In this document: piece after piece, positions 1 through 11,800 of the stretch
Layout: each line of letters starts with the position of its first letter
How positions within the stretch are numbered: position 1 is the stretch's first letter
NCBI GenBank assembly: GCA_025267735.1
Contig: CM046296.1
Coordinates: 26,872,464-26,936,463, forward strand
DNA: 64,000 bases
Direction of reading: 5' to 3'
From: Mactra quadrangularis
Lineage: Eukaryota; Mollusca; Bivalvia; Venerida; Mactridae
The notes under the pieces: generated by a model
The model's input: the letters and a program-made list of their open reading frames with translations, nothing else
Databases searched by the model: none
Told to the model about the DNA's origin: nothing
Translations under genes and position numbers: made by a program

Positions 1-546
1 CTTAATGACTTTAGTCTTAATCCTTAAATTCTTTCTAGTTAATATTCACTAATATTAATGAATACGTCAATAAAATGCAGAGCACGTTTTCCACTAAATC
101 TAACACATGGGTACAGCTAAAATTGATCAAACATCACTTGAACAGTGACGCAGACTCCATGACTGTCTTCATCAACTCCATACAACTCTGGATACGTGAC
201 GTCCTATGTTCCCTTGCTGTGTAATTAATTATGTATAATTAACAATACTACTGACGACAAGCAAGTAAGACAGGACATAAGTTTTCACTTTCTAATGTCA
301 ATGCCCCTAAATATTCAAACAGACTCATATAAAAAGAAAAACATGCATTACACGTAACAACTTTTCTAAGTATACACCTATATATTTGGTCATAACTGGG
401 TTGATACGTAAGCTATTGATATAAAATTTGTAGAAACTGTTCATCAAATAGTATTTCATTTATAAGCAAAACGCAGAATAAATTGAAAAACAACTGACTT
501 CTTATAAGCAGTAACAATATTGGTACCAACAAAGTACAAATTCACA

Positions 547-642
547 TCAATAACGAGTATGGCCATCTTCAGCTCGTATAACTGCACGACACCTTGGTCG
601 CAATGAGATAATGTATTTCTGAATGATATCCCGGGGTATCAT
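547..642 (-). pseudogene. Tc1/mariner-like transposase C-terminal remnant
   Basis: The minus strand has a 31-codon open stretch ending in a stop at 547. It reads as a run of hydrophobic and basic residues with RPRCRAVIRAEDGHTRY at the end. This resembles the extreme C-terminus of Tc1-like transposases, where an RRC..VI.A.GGHTRY ending is common. No DDE catalytic core is seen upstream (higher coordinates), so this is a dead fragment. The identification rests on a short motif remembered from the family. Confidence 0.5.
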
Positions 643-1287
643 GCATAGCCCATTCTTGCCGTCTTGTCGTCATATATCTTCTCTGGCTTATCAAGTCTTT
701 AACACTTCTGGTTTGCTCAAACTTTCTAAAAAGTTTCATTACAGTCAAAGGGTTACGTTTGAAAGTATGGGCAAGCTGAAAAGGGGGTTCACTTTGTCAC
801 GATCGTTGAAGGTTTCTGCGTTGCAACTCTACTTATAATGTCTCAGTGATGAATATGATGCGTACAAGACACGACATAGCAATTCAATTCAATATACCTC
901 TCGTACTGATAAGCCAGCATGTATCATTTCGATAGATTGGCCTCTTAATTTCAAGCGAATTCGTATAATACTAAGACGTGTGAAAGTTTAGGTGTTCTTT
1001 CTAAGTGTAAATCGCTAAAGATATCGACAGGTACAAAATAAAAGTGAAAATGTAAACCGTTTGGCTCATATTTGTTAAAAGCACGAAATGCGAGTGCATC
1101 TTGGAAGTCGGTTACTAAACGGTAGATATTGATGTTTTTAGTGTCATATGAAAGACATAGTATCCCATAGTTGACTCACAAAATTTCGTTTAAATATTTT
1201 AACTAGTGTTGAAAATATCTGCAGGGGAAATGTGTATACTTAGAAACGTTGTTAAGTGTATTTTGCATAATTTACCCCGATATCAAT

Positions 1288-1554
1288 CATGGGCGGATCC
1301 AGCGGGGGGGTGGAGGTGTGTCCGGAAAATGTACCTGTCCATTGGTGTATTTCTTGACTGTTAGTCATTTTAAGAAGCATGAAGCATTTTTTCTCGATGC
1401 TTAACCTAGATTTAATGGTTATGTAGTTATTATTATTATTAATATGTTGCCTTTTATCTGTAAAATGTAAAAGTTCGGACCACCCTATAGAAAAGTTCGG
1501 ACCCCCCTAGAAAAGTTCGGACCCCCCTAGAAAAAAATCCTGGATCCGCCCCTG
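1288..1554. mobile_element. Non-autonomous DNA transposon (MITE), GGGCGGATCCAG ends, copy 1
   Basis: The ends are inverted repeats: CATGGGCGGATCCAG at 1288-1302 and CTGGATCCGCCCCTG at 1540-1554. The direct repeat TCAAT flanks both ends (1283-1287 and 1555-1559), which looks like a 5-bp target-site duplication. The right half carries short direct repeats of a CCTAGAAAAGTTCGGACC-type unit. No coding capacity. The CAGGGG-type end suggests the hAT superfamily, although typical hAT duplications are 8 bp. A second copy lies at 5154-5464. Confidence 0.8.
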
Positions 1555-1897
1555 TCAATTGAGTGGAATAACCTACCTTAGAATGGCAAATTTTCAAACC
1601 ATGTGCCTAATAGCAAGACGATGTTTTCTGATCTATTCTGCGACTGTTTTTTTTGTTTTGTTGCAATAAACTTTTAAATAATTTACATCACTGTGTTATT
1701 TATTGTCGATTGTTAATTGGTTTCTTCTTCATATAGGTATTTTTTCTATTGGTCAACCTCTATGAAAAGGACAGTTCACCTGACCATATTTCCTTATATT
1801 CACCCGTGAGCACTTGACTCCTCATCATTCTCATACAGCGGCTTGCTTTCTGTAATAAAACAGTTGTGGTCAGAGTTAGGCCGAAACAACCACGCTA

Positions 1898-2406
1898 ACA
1901 GTGAGTGGTTACTGTAACAGTTAGTGGTTGCTGTATCAGTGAGTGGTAACTGTATCAGTGAGAGGTTACTGTATCAGTGAATGGTTGCTGTATCAGTAAG
2001 TTGTTACTGCATCAGTTAGTGGTTACTGTATCAGTGAGTGGTTACTGTATCAGTGAGTGGTAACTGTATCAGTGAGAGGTTACTGTATCAGTGAATGGTT
2101 GCTGTATCAGTAAGTGGTTACTGAATCAGTGAGTGGTTACTGTATCAGTAAGTGGTTGCTGTATCAGTGAGTGGTTACTGTATCAGTGAATGGTTGCTGT
2201 ATCAGTGAGAGGTTACTGGATCAGTGAGTGGTTACTGTATCAGTGAGTGGTTACTGTATCAGTGAGTGGTTACTGTATCAGTGAATGGTTGCTGTATCAG
2301 TGAGAGGTTACTGGATCAGTGAGTAGTTACTGTATCAGTGAGTGGTTACTGAATCAGTGAGAGGTTACTGTATCAGTGAGTGGTTACTGTATCAGTGTGT
2401 GGTTAC
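1898..2406. repeat. 19-bp minisatellite, about 26 copies
   Basis: Tandem array of the unit AGTGGTTACTGTATCAGTG with point variants (GAATGGTTGCT, GAGAGGTTACT and ACTGGATCA versions). Variants recur in higher-order blocks, for example GAATGGTTGCT followed by GAGAGGTTACTGG appears twice, which suggests segmental duplication within the array. It abuts an unrelated 26-bp array directly on its right. Confidence 0.95.
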
Positions 2407-2531
2407 ATTTCATGAGCAGGATACATTATGTCATTTCATGAGCAGGATACATTATGTCATTTCATGAGCAGGATACATTATGTCATTTCATGAGCAGGAT
2501 ACATTATGTCATTTCATGAGCAGGGTACATT
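2407..2531. repeat. 26-bp minisatellite, about 5 copies
   Basis: Nearly perfect tandem copies of a 26-bp unit beginning ATTTCATGAGCAGGATACAT and ending TATGTC. The last copy is truncated and has one substitution (CAGGGTAC). The near-identity of copies suggests recent expansion. It shares no sequence with the adjacent 19-bp array. Confidence 0.95.
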
Positions 2532-4477
2532 CCAAAGATAGATCCCAAGTTTTACATTTATGTGATGATGAACAAATATTTTTATGGATCTACCGGTGAA
2601 GTTTGAATAATCAGTTTCAAATGGACCTAATTCTGAGCTCAAATTTATAGGGTTGTCTATGGTGGCTGAATTATGCCATGTTTTCGCTCTTTTGTCCTCC
2701 GGTTACAAATACGTACATCTTCAATAGTCTTATCTGCATGTGTAAACGGAATGCGAAAGAGCGAAAACACAAAACTTATACGACTGTGTAGATCTGTCCA
2801 GGAATTTTATGTAGAATCCCTGATTTGTCGTATTTTCGTTCCGCTAGGCGCCACACGAAAACACGAAGATGCGACAAACAGAGGCAAAAATACGATTTGA
2901 GAGGGTGTCATACATTTGTAAAAGTTTTGTCGTATAAATAATACGGGTGTAACAATAGGTCGACTTATCGCTGTATTGCTATAGTTTCTCTGCAATAGCA
3001 ATAGGTCGATAGAACTTTTTAAGTCGACAAATATCGAATAATCTTGTCGGCATGTTGTTGTTAAAGTCTTACATTTCCTGAACAGACGTGAATTCCCTCT
3101 CTGGCTTGTTGTGTTTGCATTTTTAAAGTTTTAGATGGACACATTAATTCATTTCAAGTAGATTTATAATCTAATAAGCCTTCGTGATGATGACTCAATG
3201 AAAGACAGAAGAGCCTGATTGAGTAGGCTAATTGTTAGATCATCGTATCGTATTGTGCTTGGGTTAATAGGATATGATTTTCAGGGACCAGGGAAAACAA
3301 AACTTCTATCACAATAGACTTAGTCTTGATGCATTCTGAAAACGAGGGATTAATCAAGAGACAAAACATCGTTTTGATCTAGAACAACTTTTCAACACTT
3401 AATGTATTGTTTTCATTCATACATTTTTTATTAGTGCCTACCTCATGTCGATATTGTTTTAACGTTTTAATAAACAATGTACATTTTCTATTCAAGTTAA
3501 ATTAGAAACTTTATACAAGGATTGACAATGTTCTTACTCAAAATTTAACCCTCGCAAATTGAAACAACTTTACAGTAAATGATATCCAATATGTTCACAT
3601 TCCATTCTGATGACGTATTCATCACGTGACACAAACATTGTACATTTGTAAATAAAGAGGAATAATTGCAACAAATAACTAAACTGAATTACAGAATAGT
3701 TAAGATTTAACTCCCTTATTATAATACATGTATGTGAACATCAATATAATAAACTAAAATACAATATATATAGAACAAAAGTTTTTAGAAATCAGATGAA
3801 CAAGTATTGTTTTGAAGCCTGATCTCATAAATTGTTTTGTAGATTTCAGATGAATTCTTTTGGTATTTCTTCATTCTACCTTTATTTACCCACACGAATT
3901 TATCAATTCTGATATCTTTTTCACATTAAAATGTATGTGTGTGAAGACAGCAGTAACGGCATTGACAGAATATCTATGTCCAGTAGAAGTCTAGACGTTT
4001 TGTTATAAGTTTATAGTTTTTACCAAGATCCGTCCTCTCCATATCTATGCAATGTGTGCACTGCTGACCCAGACTAGAATTCAAGCATATATTAGGTCTA
4101 GCTAGGTGTCTAGAAATGACATTTCTGAGGAGGTCTTCTTTTGTTTGATTTGACAGTAGTTGCACCCCTTGCTATTTCTAACCAGGCTTGGGACAGGCTA
4201 CGGCTTATTTAGAAATCTACATAGAGATTTGTGCACAAATTTACCAGCTTGATCTGTACCTGTTTCATCAAAAATGGCATACGAGGAATTAAAGTGTATT
4301 TGAAAATTTTGGAAATACACGCCCGTATTAATTTCGACTCTAAGAGCTATGTACGACCAGGTTGTAAATACGATTAAAATTATGAAAAATTTGCTTTTTA
4401 TAGTTTATTTACGTTGACATGTGACATGCTGATTAAGGTTTGTTTAAAATGTTTAGTAAATCAGTTAGCACTGTGCC
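2532..4477. other. Geneless AT-rich stretch
   Basis: No splice-compatible conserved coding segment is seen on either strand; the short open frames here are unsupported. Around 2675-2900 there are partly inverted segments (TTTTCGCTCTTT and AAAGAGCGAAAACA; several CGAAAACAC and CGTATTTTCG motifs) that could be a decayed MITE, but clean ends were not found. Confidence 0.5.
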
Positions 4478-4730
4478 GCCCGGCTAGCTAGCTCAGTTGG
4501 TAGAACGCAAGTCTACTGATCGAGGGGTCATGGGTTCGATTCCTGGGCAGGGCATACTTTCGTAGAGCTTGGTTATGAAATTAGGACAGCGCTTAGTAGT
4601 TCGTTTACGGCTAAATCCAGAGATTTAGCCTTTCCAGGAACAGTGAGTATGTTGACTGACCGCCGTTATATGACATATACAATGTGTTGCTACGGCGTTA
4701 AACCCAACAAAACAAACAAACAAACAAACC
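4478..4730 (+). mobile_element. tRNA-derived SINE, full length (family A)
   Basis: The head resembles a tRNA-Lys gene (GCCCGGCTAGCT...). It has an A box TAGCTCAGTTGG at 4489-4500 and a B box GGTTCGATTCC at 4533-4543. It is followed by a non-tRNA body and a 3' end reading TGTTGCTACGGCGTTAAACC and a short CAAA/AAAC repeat tail. The extra TAGC next to the A box and the long body argue against a functional tRNA gene. Related copies on the minus strand lie at 25316-25606, 27221-27320, 37768-37880 and 41331-41640. Confidence 0.85.
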
Positions 4731-5153
4731 AAGTGCAGTTGATCATATCAGCATCCACATTCACTCCAATGCTAGCTTACAACAGTAATCCGTCTAAAAT
4801 ACAGTAAAACCTGCCCTGAGCGACCTTATTTGGGAGGAGTAAGACAAATTGTTTATTTGGACTGATGGTCTTTCTACAAAGAAAGGGTATTGTCAATTTT
4901 TTATTATGTCAGGTTGTTAGGATCGTATACATGTACATGTATGCATGAATATACTTTCGTTATATTGTCCAAGTTGAAGTCTGGATACAATGTTAGATCT
5001 AATTGCTGTCCAGTCGATTTCTTCCTTTAATTCTATTTATTGATTTGTTTCATAGCTAGTGAACTCGCATGCCATGGGAATAAGCTGTAAATGTATAAGG
5101 GGACGTTTGATACAAACTATTTGGAGGCTTTAGTATTAAAATTGTAGTGTGCG

Positions 5154-5464
5154 CAAAAGCGGATCCAGCGGGGGGTCAGGGGGGTCCGGACCCATCCCAA
5201 GAATTGGAAATTACTGTACCTGTCTATTAGTGTATTTCTTGCCTGTAAGTCATTTTTAAGTAGCATGAAGCAATTTTTCTCGGTGCTTAACATAGATGTA
5301 ATGGTTATGTTGTTTTTATTATCAATATGTTGCATTTTTTTCTGCCAAATGTGTATGATATGGTTGTGGTTCGAGGAACCCCCCCCCCCCCTAGAAAAGT
5401 TCGGACCCCCAGAAAAGTTCGGACCTCCCCCCCCCTCTAGAAAAAAATTCTAGATCCGCCCGCA
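5154..5464. mobile_element. Non-autonomous DNA transposon (MITE), GGGCGGATCCAG ends, copy 2
   Basis: Same family as 1288-1554: GCGGATCCAG at 5159-5168, CTAGATCCGCC at 5450-5460, a shared internal stretch around a TGTATTTCTTG..TAAGTCATTTT..AGCATGAAGCA motif, and direct repeats of CTAGAAAAGTTCGGACC near the right end. The ends have diverged and no target-site duplication is obvious. It lies about 420 bp upstream of the CCT3 start codon. Confidence 0.75.
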
Positions 5465-5886
5465 TGTATATGTTTTATGTAAATTATAGTTCACTTATAA
5501 CGGTAACGTAAAAAGACGTAAGTTATTGAAGTATGTTTCTTTAATTCTTCTATTTTTACGATGAAAAACATTCAAGACTGAATATAGTGGTCATGCATGG
5601 GGGATAAAATGAAGATAATAGAGCACTAGTATAGGTCCTTCCAAGTTACTCAATCCGCTAGGTTGGACTAGAGAAAATGGTGCAACTGTTTTAATGTTAA
5701 TTATAATTGATTTAGGTCTCATAATAAAACATTCTTGTGCGTTGTCCAATTTAGAATGACTGCATAGAATTACTTAAATATTTCGCATAGTTGACACTCA
5801 ATAATTTAAAGGTCTGACGCCTTTACTAACTTTCACGAAAAACTTTTTCTTACGATTCCTAAGTGACTACAACAACAACTAGCAGC
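5465..5886 (+). promoter_or_regulatory. Probable CCT3 promoter and 5' UTR
   Basis: Geneless segment immediately upstream of the CCT3 start codon. No TATA box is convincing. At 5832-5839 the sequence TTCACGAA gives two inverted heat-shock-element pentamers (TTCnnGAA), with another TTC a few bases on. CCT genes are known HSF targets in other animals, so this may be functional, but the match is short and could be chance. Confidence 0.3.
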
Positions 5887-8800
5887 ATGTACGGCCAACC
5901 GATTATCGTTTTAAGTAAGTGATTTATCGTTAATTACCTTGGAATTCCTCGCTATTTTGATTTAACTTGTTGAATAAATGTATTTTCTTTCATTTCAGAC
6001 CAAAACACGAAGAGGGAGTCTGGAAAGAAGGTGCAGTTAGGAAACATAAATGCTGGCAAGGTAAACATGTTTTCACATGGTTGTCGCCATGTTTCTCGAA
6101 TGTTCCATGTATTAGTTATTAGTAATAGTCTTGCTATAACTGCTGCATTGATGATTATTTGGTATAAAAGTACATAGTCAAACAGAGAATTCATTGAGTT
6201 AGTTATGGATTATGTAATTTGTCGCATTATTTGAGAAAATGACTGTAGCAACACTACGTAGATGAGTCATATTCGGATTTAACGACTTTCGGATACTTGA
6301 CAGTTAATTTAATACTTTAGCCTAATTTTTCACACGCCTTCTTACAAATTCATAGCATTACTGAAATTATTGAGTGGTTTTAAGTATTTGTGTTTATTAT
6401 GAGTTTTTGTGTCAATACATAGTAAGAAGTTCCAGAATATTCTTACTATAAAATTGATAGAATGATAGGTCTGTCTGACTTTTACCTGGTTTGAAGACCG
6501 TGGAACACTTTTGAGGTCAATCTTAACATTCTTGCACATTTTGTCATGTATATTTTTTATTTTGAATGTAAATTATGTTAGTTGCAGTCGGAACATTGGA
6601 TTAAAAATTGGTTGCCTTTTAAGCCCTAGATGGCTGTTGCCCGGGGTTAGGGTTTATGAGTTGCCCAATAACCGTCTGTTGCCTCATAATAAGCTGCCCA
6701 TATTTAACAGACATCTGCTTACTCCACAGTCTGCTATTCTTTAGTACATTTAAATACTCTTATGACTTTTCGATTTTGAACTTGTTCAAATCTTTCAAAT
6801 CATTTATTTTGATTTTTCAGGCTATTGCGGATGTTATCAGAACATGTCTTGGTCCAAGATCTATGTTGAAAATGTTGATGGACCCTATGGGTGGTATTGT
6901 AATGACTAATGATGGAAATGCTATCCTAAGAGAGGTAAATTCATTTGTGATTATTCAAATTATAGACCTGTATACATGTGACAGTCTAGGATAATCCCTC
7001 AAGAAGTTAACTTGTGTAAACATGAACATGGTTTGTCATGAAATGTAGTTCTGTTGTGGTGGCTTTGAACATAAATATGCATGAAGAATTTGACCTACTC
7101 AGGGTTTTACACAGCCATTGATAATTGGGGGTCCACTGGATGCAGGACTGACAAAAACAGGGGTCCACACAGTGAAATCAGGGGTCCAATACCAAACTGC
7201 AAACAATTTTGTTGTAATAAAGTAATGATAGTTGTTTTATTTGTTTAAAATAAAACAAAAGGAAATGAAGGAAAATTAAACCACCAGAAAACTTGTATCT
7301 CAGTTTATTGAACATTGGTACATGTAGTAACTACAGTGACCGTTGGATAGTCAAATTTTATTGAGTAGACACAAAATTCGTATTCTATTTGTTCACTTTA
7401 CTTGAAGGGGGGAAATTGTTAGAATGTAAACATTGCCACGTGCTTTCAGGTAAATAAACAGTTTACCCGTGATGCGCGGCGTCTCCGTACAAAGGTCAGT
7501 CAGACCTTTTGTGTACAGAATGCCCTCTACTTAAACAACCGAAAGTTCCGAATACGGCGTTCGCGCCTTCTTGAGTAAACTTCCCGCAGCGGTTATTTCC
7601 CTTTATCAAATATATTAGAGTAGCAACGCGTGACGTAATCGCTACGAGGAGTTTGCTTCTTTGGCTGACTTGGGAAATACCCTAATACGTCAACAGTGTT
7701 TACATCCGGGGTATTGAAATGGAATTTCTTATTCGATTGCCTACAAAATACGGTCAATCTTAGCTTAAATAGAAATGTTTCCAGTTAACTTGTGCAGTTG
7801 AAAGAATATCTAAGGATGTTGTCATGTATTTTATGCGTCCAAGTGGACGCAGGCATTAAAATGTTTGCGTCCAGGCAGGTAGTTTATGCGTATATGGACG
7901 CGGATTTGTGCGTCCGTAAAACCCTGCTACTAAATTATTTAGAATGGAATATATATGTTTTTTTATTGCAGATTTTATTATATTTAATGTCTTATCTTAT
8001 AGATCAATGTACAACATCCAGCAGCTAAATCATTTATTGAAGTTGCACGTACACAAGATGAAGAAGTTGGTGATGGCACAACTTCAGTTATCATTTTAGG
8101 TTTGTTATGTTTGTATCACATTGTATTAATCTGAATAAGAAATCAAGAAAATGTCTGGGAGGGTGGAAAAAGGCAGATGCATCATTGTAATTTTTTGTTG
8201 TGGGTCAGTTTGGACAGTTAGCAGAAGGAAAAGAGAGAGAAACTACCTGGAAGAGCAAAAAAGACTTCAGTGCTTTGCTTTTATGAGTTAGAACAGATAT
8301 TCATGGTAAACATTAAATGTTAAAAAAATGAATTTTGAGAGTAAAGGTTCAATATGATGAAACACCTTTATTTAAAACTGAGGGCAATATTAGGCCTTTA
8401 GAATTTAATACACTTAAAATCAATACCAGGGAAATTTTTTATTATTTATGAGGATAACTATGTGCTGTTTGAAATCTGGCCAAATATTTATGAGTAATAT
8501 GGATTTATTAAGTTTTAATCAAGCAGCCTGAAGTATAATGAGAATATTTTGTTGACAATTGCTTCTCAATCAATTCAAGTCCTTATATTTTGTAAGTTCT
8601 TACTTGTTTTAGTAATAGTCAATGAATCTATTTAATAGTCGATGAATCTATTTTTCAGGAGGTGAAATGTTATCTGTAGCTGAACCATTTTTAGAACAAC
8701 AAATGCATCCAACTGTTATCATCAGTGCTTTCAGATTAGCTTTAGAAGACCTTCTTGAAGTTTTAAAGAAAAAAATAAGGTATTGTTCATGTTCATGCAT

Positions 8801-11800
8801 TATTTCAATACAGTAACTATATCACTCATGTATTATGGCACAACTACACATCATTTGTAAAAGAAAGACAGTGCTTTTGTTAGTTGTTTAAAATTACAGT
8901 GGTTTTGTTAGTTGCTTAAAATTGATTTAAATTTGAATGAATTAAAAAGTTAAATTCCATATGATAGACTCTAGAAATACATTGTCTGAAGTAAAATAAC
9001 CTTTGAAATATTTTAAAAGTAATTTAATGACCTTCTGAGTCTGTATTGTCTTTTAAGTATAAAATTATTATTATACGACACAGTATAAATTCAATGAACT
9101 TATTAAGATGAGAATTTTGCGTAATCAGTGTGAAAACAAAAAAACAAGTGTTTCATATTATTGTATTATCTGTTTTAAAGATGTGTTTTATAGATTGATG
9201 TCTTTATTTCAGTACTCCAGTTGATATTACCAATAAAGATGAAATGATGAAAATAGTGAAAAGTTCTGTTGGAACAAAATTTATTAGTAAATGGTTAGTA
9301 CATCACACAGATACCTGTTGTTTATGTCTATTAGAATTATTAATGAATTTATTAGATCCAAATTTGAGTGAGATTTATTAAGAATGGTACTTGTTTTTAG
9401 CTCAACAGCTCAACTCTGCATGGTTCTTAGATCAATAAAATTAAACCCTTTAAGATTTGAACATGTAAATCAAAAGTTAAAAATTCAAGTCCAAAATATA
9501 ACATTGAATCTCAGTGAACATGCTATTAACAAACTCGTAAAATACTGTATAATGGAATATGTAACACTTTTTTCAGGTCTGATTTAGCTTGTAAAATAGC
9601 ACTTGAAGCCACTTCTACTGTAGCGTTGGAAGAGAATGGTAGAAAAGAAATTGATATTAAAAGATATGCTAAAGTTGAAAAGGTTAGTATTTCTCTACCA
9701 TATGGGTAGATATATGTGTGTGATTTATTATTGATTGGGACATGGGATTGGATCTTTTGGTTCCGATCACAGTATCATGCATAATGAATTACCAAAAGAA
9801 AAAGCTTATTTGGTACATGAATATTAATGAAGTGATATGACCCAAGTACACCCTTATCATTGGTTGCTTGTATCAGATATAAGTTATTTAGGGAATTTCT
9901 GTAAATGTTATTCAGAGATACTTGGGTTCATGGTACAGAAGCCTATGTACTGGATTTTGAATCTAGTGTCCTGAGTCATACCTGGGGCTGCTATTCCCTT
10001 CCATGAAAATGAGCAAGCTTTCTTTTTTAACTACCACTGCATTATGTTGCAATGTGTCTTGTCAGTTGTTCTATGACATTGTGGTTGAAGATAATATTGA
10101 ATGTTTTGTTTTACTAGATCCCAGGTGGTACTATTGAAGATTCTGAAGTATTGAATGGTGTTATGATAAATAAAGATGTTGTTCATCCAAAGATGAAAAG
10201 GTGAATATTTATATTACATAATATTTTATTAGTTATGCATACTCTGATTTCAAGATAACACACTATTTATAATCAGCCTCTTTATTGGTGAGCCGGCTGG
10301 ACTTAAAATCAACTAATAGTATGTTGCACAAAAGAAAATTCTAGGTAAAGAACATTTCCACTGACTTCACATCACTTTACCTTCTCATGAGTTGCATGTG
10401 TTATAGCACAACTATCCAACCATGGTTTTTTTATCTAAGAAAGTAGTCAGTAGAAGGAATGCTTATTTTGAATGATGGGAGTTCAAGTATGGTGCATCTC
10501 AGGAACTGAACAATTGTTTAGTGAACTGAAGATATTAACCAAAATGTGTCTGCAATAATTTTTCAATAAAGAATTAGAGAAAATATGAAAAATAGCATGT
10601 GTAAAGAAACTTATGGACCTCAGTGTATGATTCTAAATGGAGAAAAGAAATGTAAATAAAAGCACACTAATTATTACTTAATTGACAATATTCTTTGTTT
10701 CAGGCGTATTGAGAATCCTAGAATATTATTGTTAGATTGTAATTTAGAATACAAGAAAGGAGAAAGTCAGGTGATTACCATACTTTATTCTCAATGGTAT
10801 TTTTATGAAATACATAATACTTCTACAAGAGCTCTAATAGATTATATTTTTTCAGAGTTTTTATTTGCCTGTTTAAGCTTGGTTGAATTATGTGAACACT
10901 AATGTCTGGTGACTTGCTGGCTGTGTATGCAGGGTTCTGTATTGTCAGTTCACAAATGGTTAACAAGGTTCCCTAAAGAATGAAATAGAACGGTTGTGAA
11001 CTACTTTTATTCGGGTCATTCCATACCAAGTCACCCAGGGCCTCCCAGTTCAAGTCTTAGATTTTGCTGAAATTTTAACCACATCAAATTTAATCTTATT
11101 CATGGAGAAATCCAAAATTTTAGTGTTGTGCTCAAAATAGTTTTTGAGATACAGATGTTTGAAGTTGGTACGTATTGCACTATTATTGAAGTAAGAAATT
11201 GGTCAGTTTTGAGCCATCTTTGAGGGCAACATTTTTAAAGAAAGAAAGCTCTTAGAGTCCCTTAATTCCATATATGTACTCACATTTACGTAAATATTTG
11301 AATTTAATAATCATTTAGATTCTTATTTTTTCCTTTTTTGAGAAATATTGATCGGAAAATGGCCCCGCGGCCAATTTGCGCAAAAAGTTAATTCAGTGCT
11401 GTAAAAGTCTTGATCTATAAATTGCAATATTTTCTTTATTTTTCAGGATATTACTTTAAAAGTTTCAGGGAATATTCTTATAATCATAATTGACATGTAC
11501 ATGGTCTTAATTTATTGTAAATCAATTAAAGAAAAATATTTTTGTATTTTATTCAAGGGTACCCCCTCTTTTTTTACGAAATTAGTTTTTTTCATAAGTT
11601 TGGTGTGCTATAATTTTTTTATTTTTTAAGATGTTCTTACAGAAATGGGTATACATGTTCTTGATATTGTCCTTAATCATGTAATTGTATTTAAATAAGT
11701 TTAAAACTATTTGTCTTGAAGAAAATAGTCTCTAAAAGTGGCCCAAAATTGAAATTTTCGGTTTTGGCTCTTGTGTTCAAGTAGCCATACAAAAATAGGG

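Noticed and set aside
4478..4560. A functional tRNA-Lys-like gene
   Set aside because: The head has a TAGC insertion and poor acceptor pairing, and continues into a SINE body and tail repeated elsewhere in the window.
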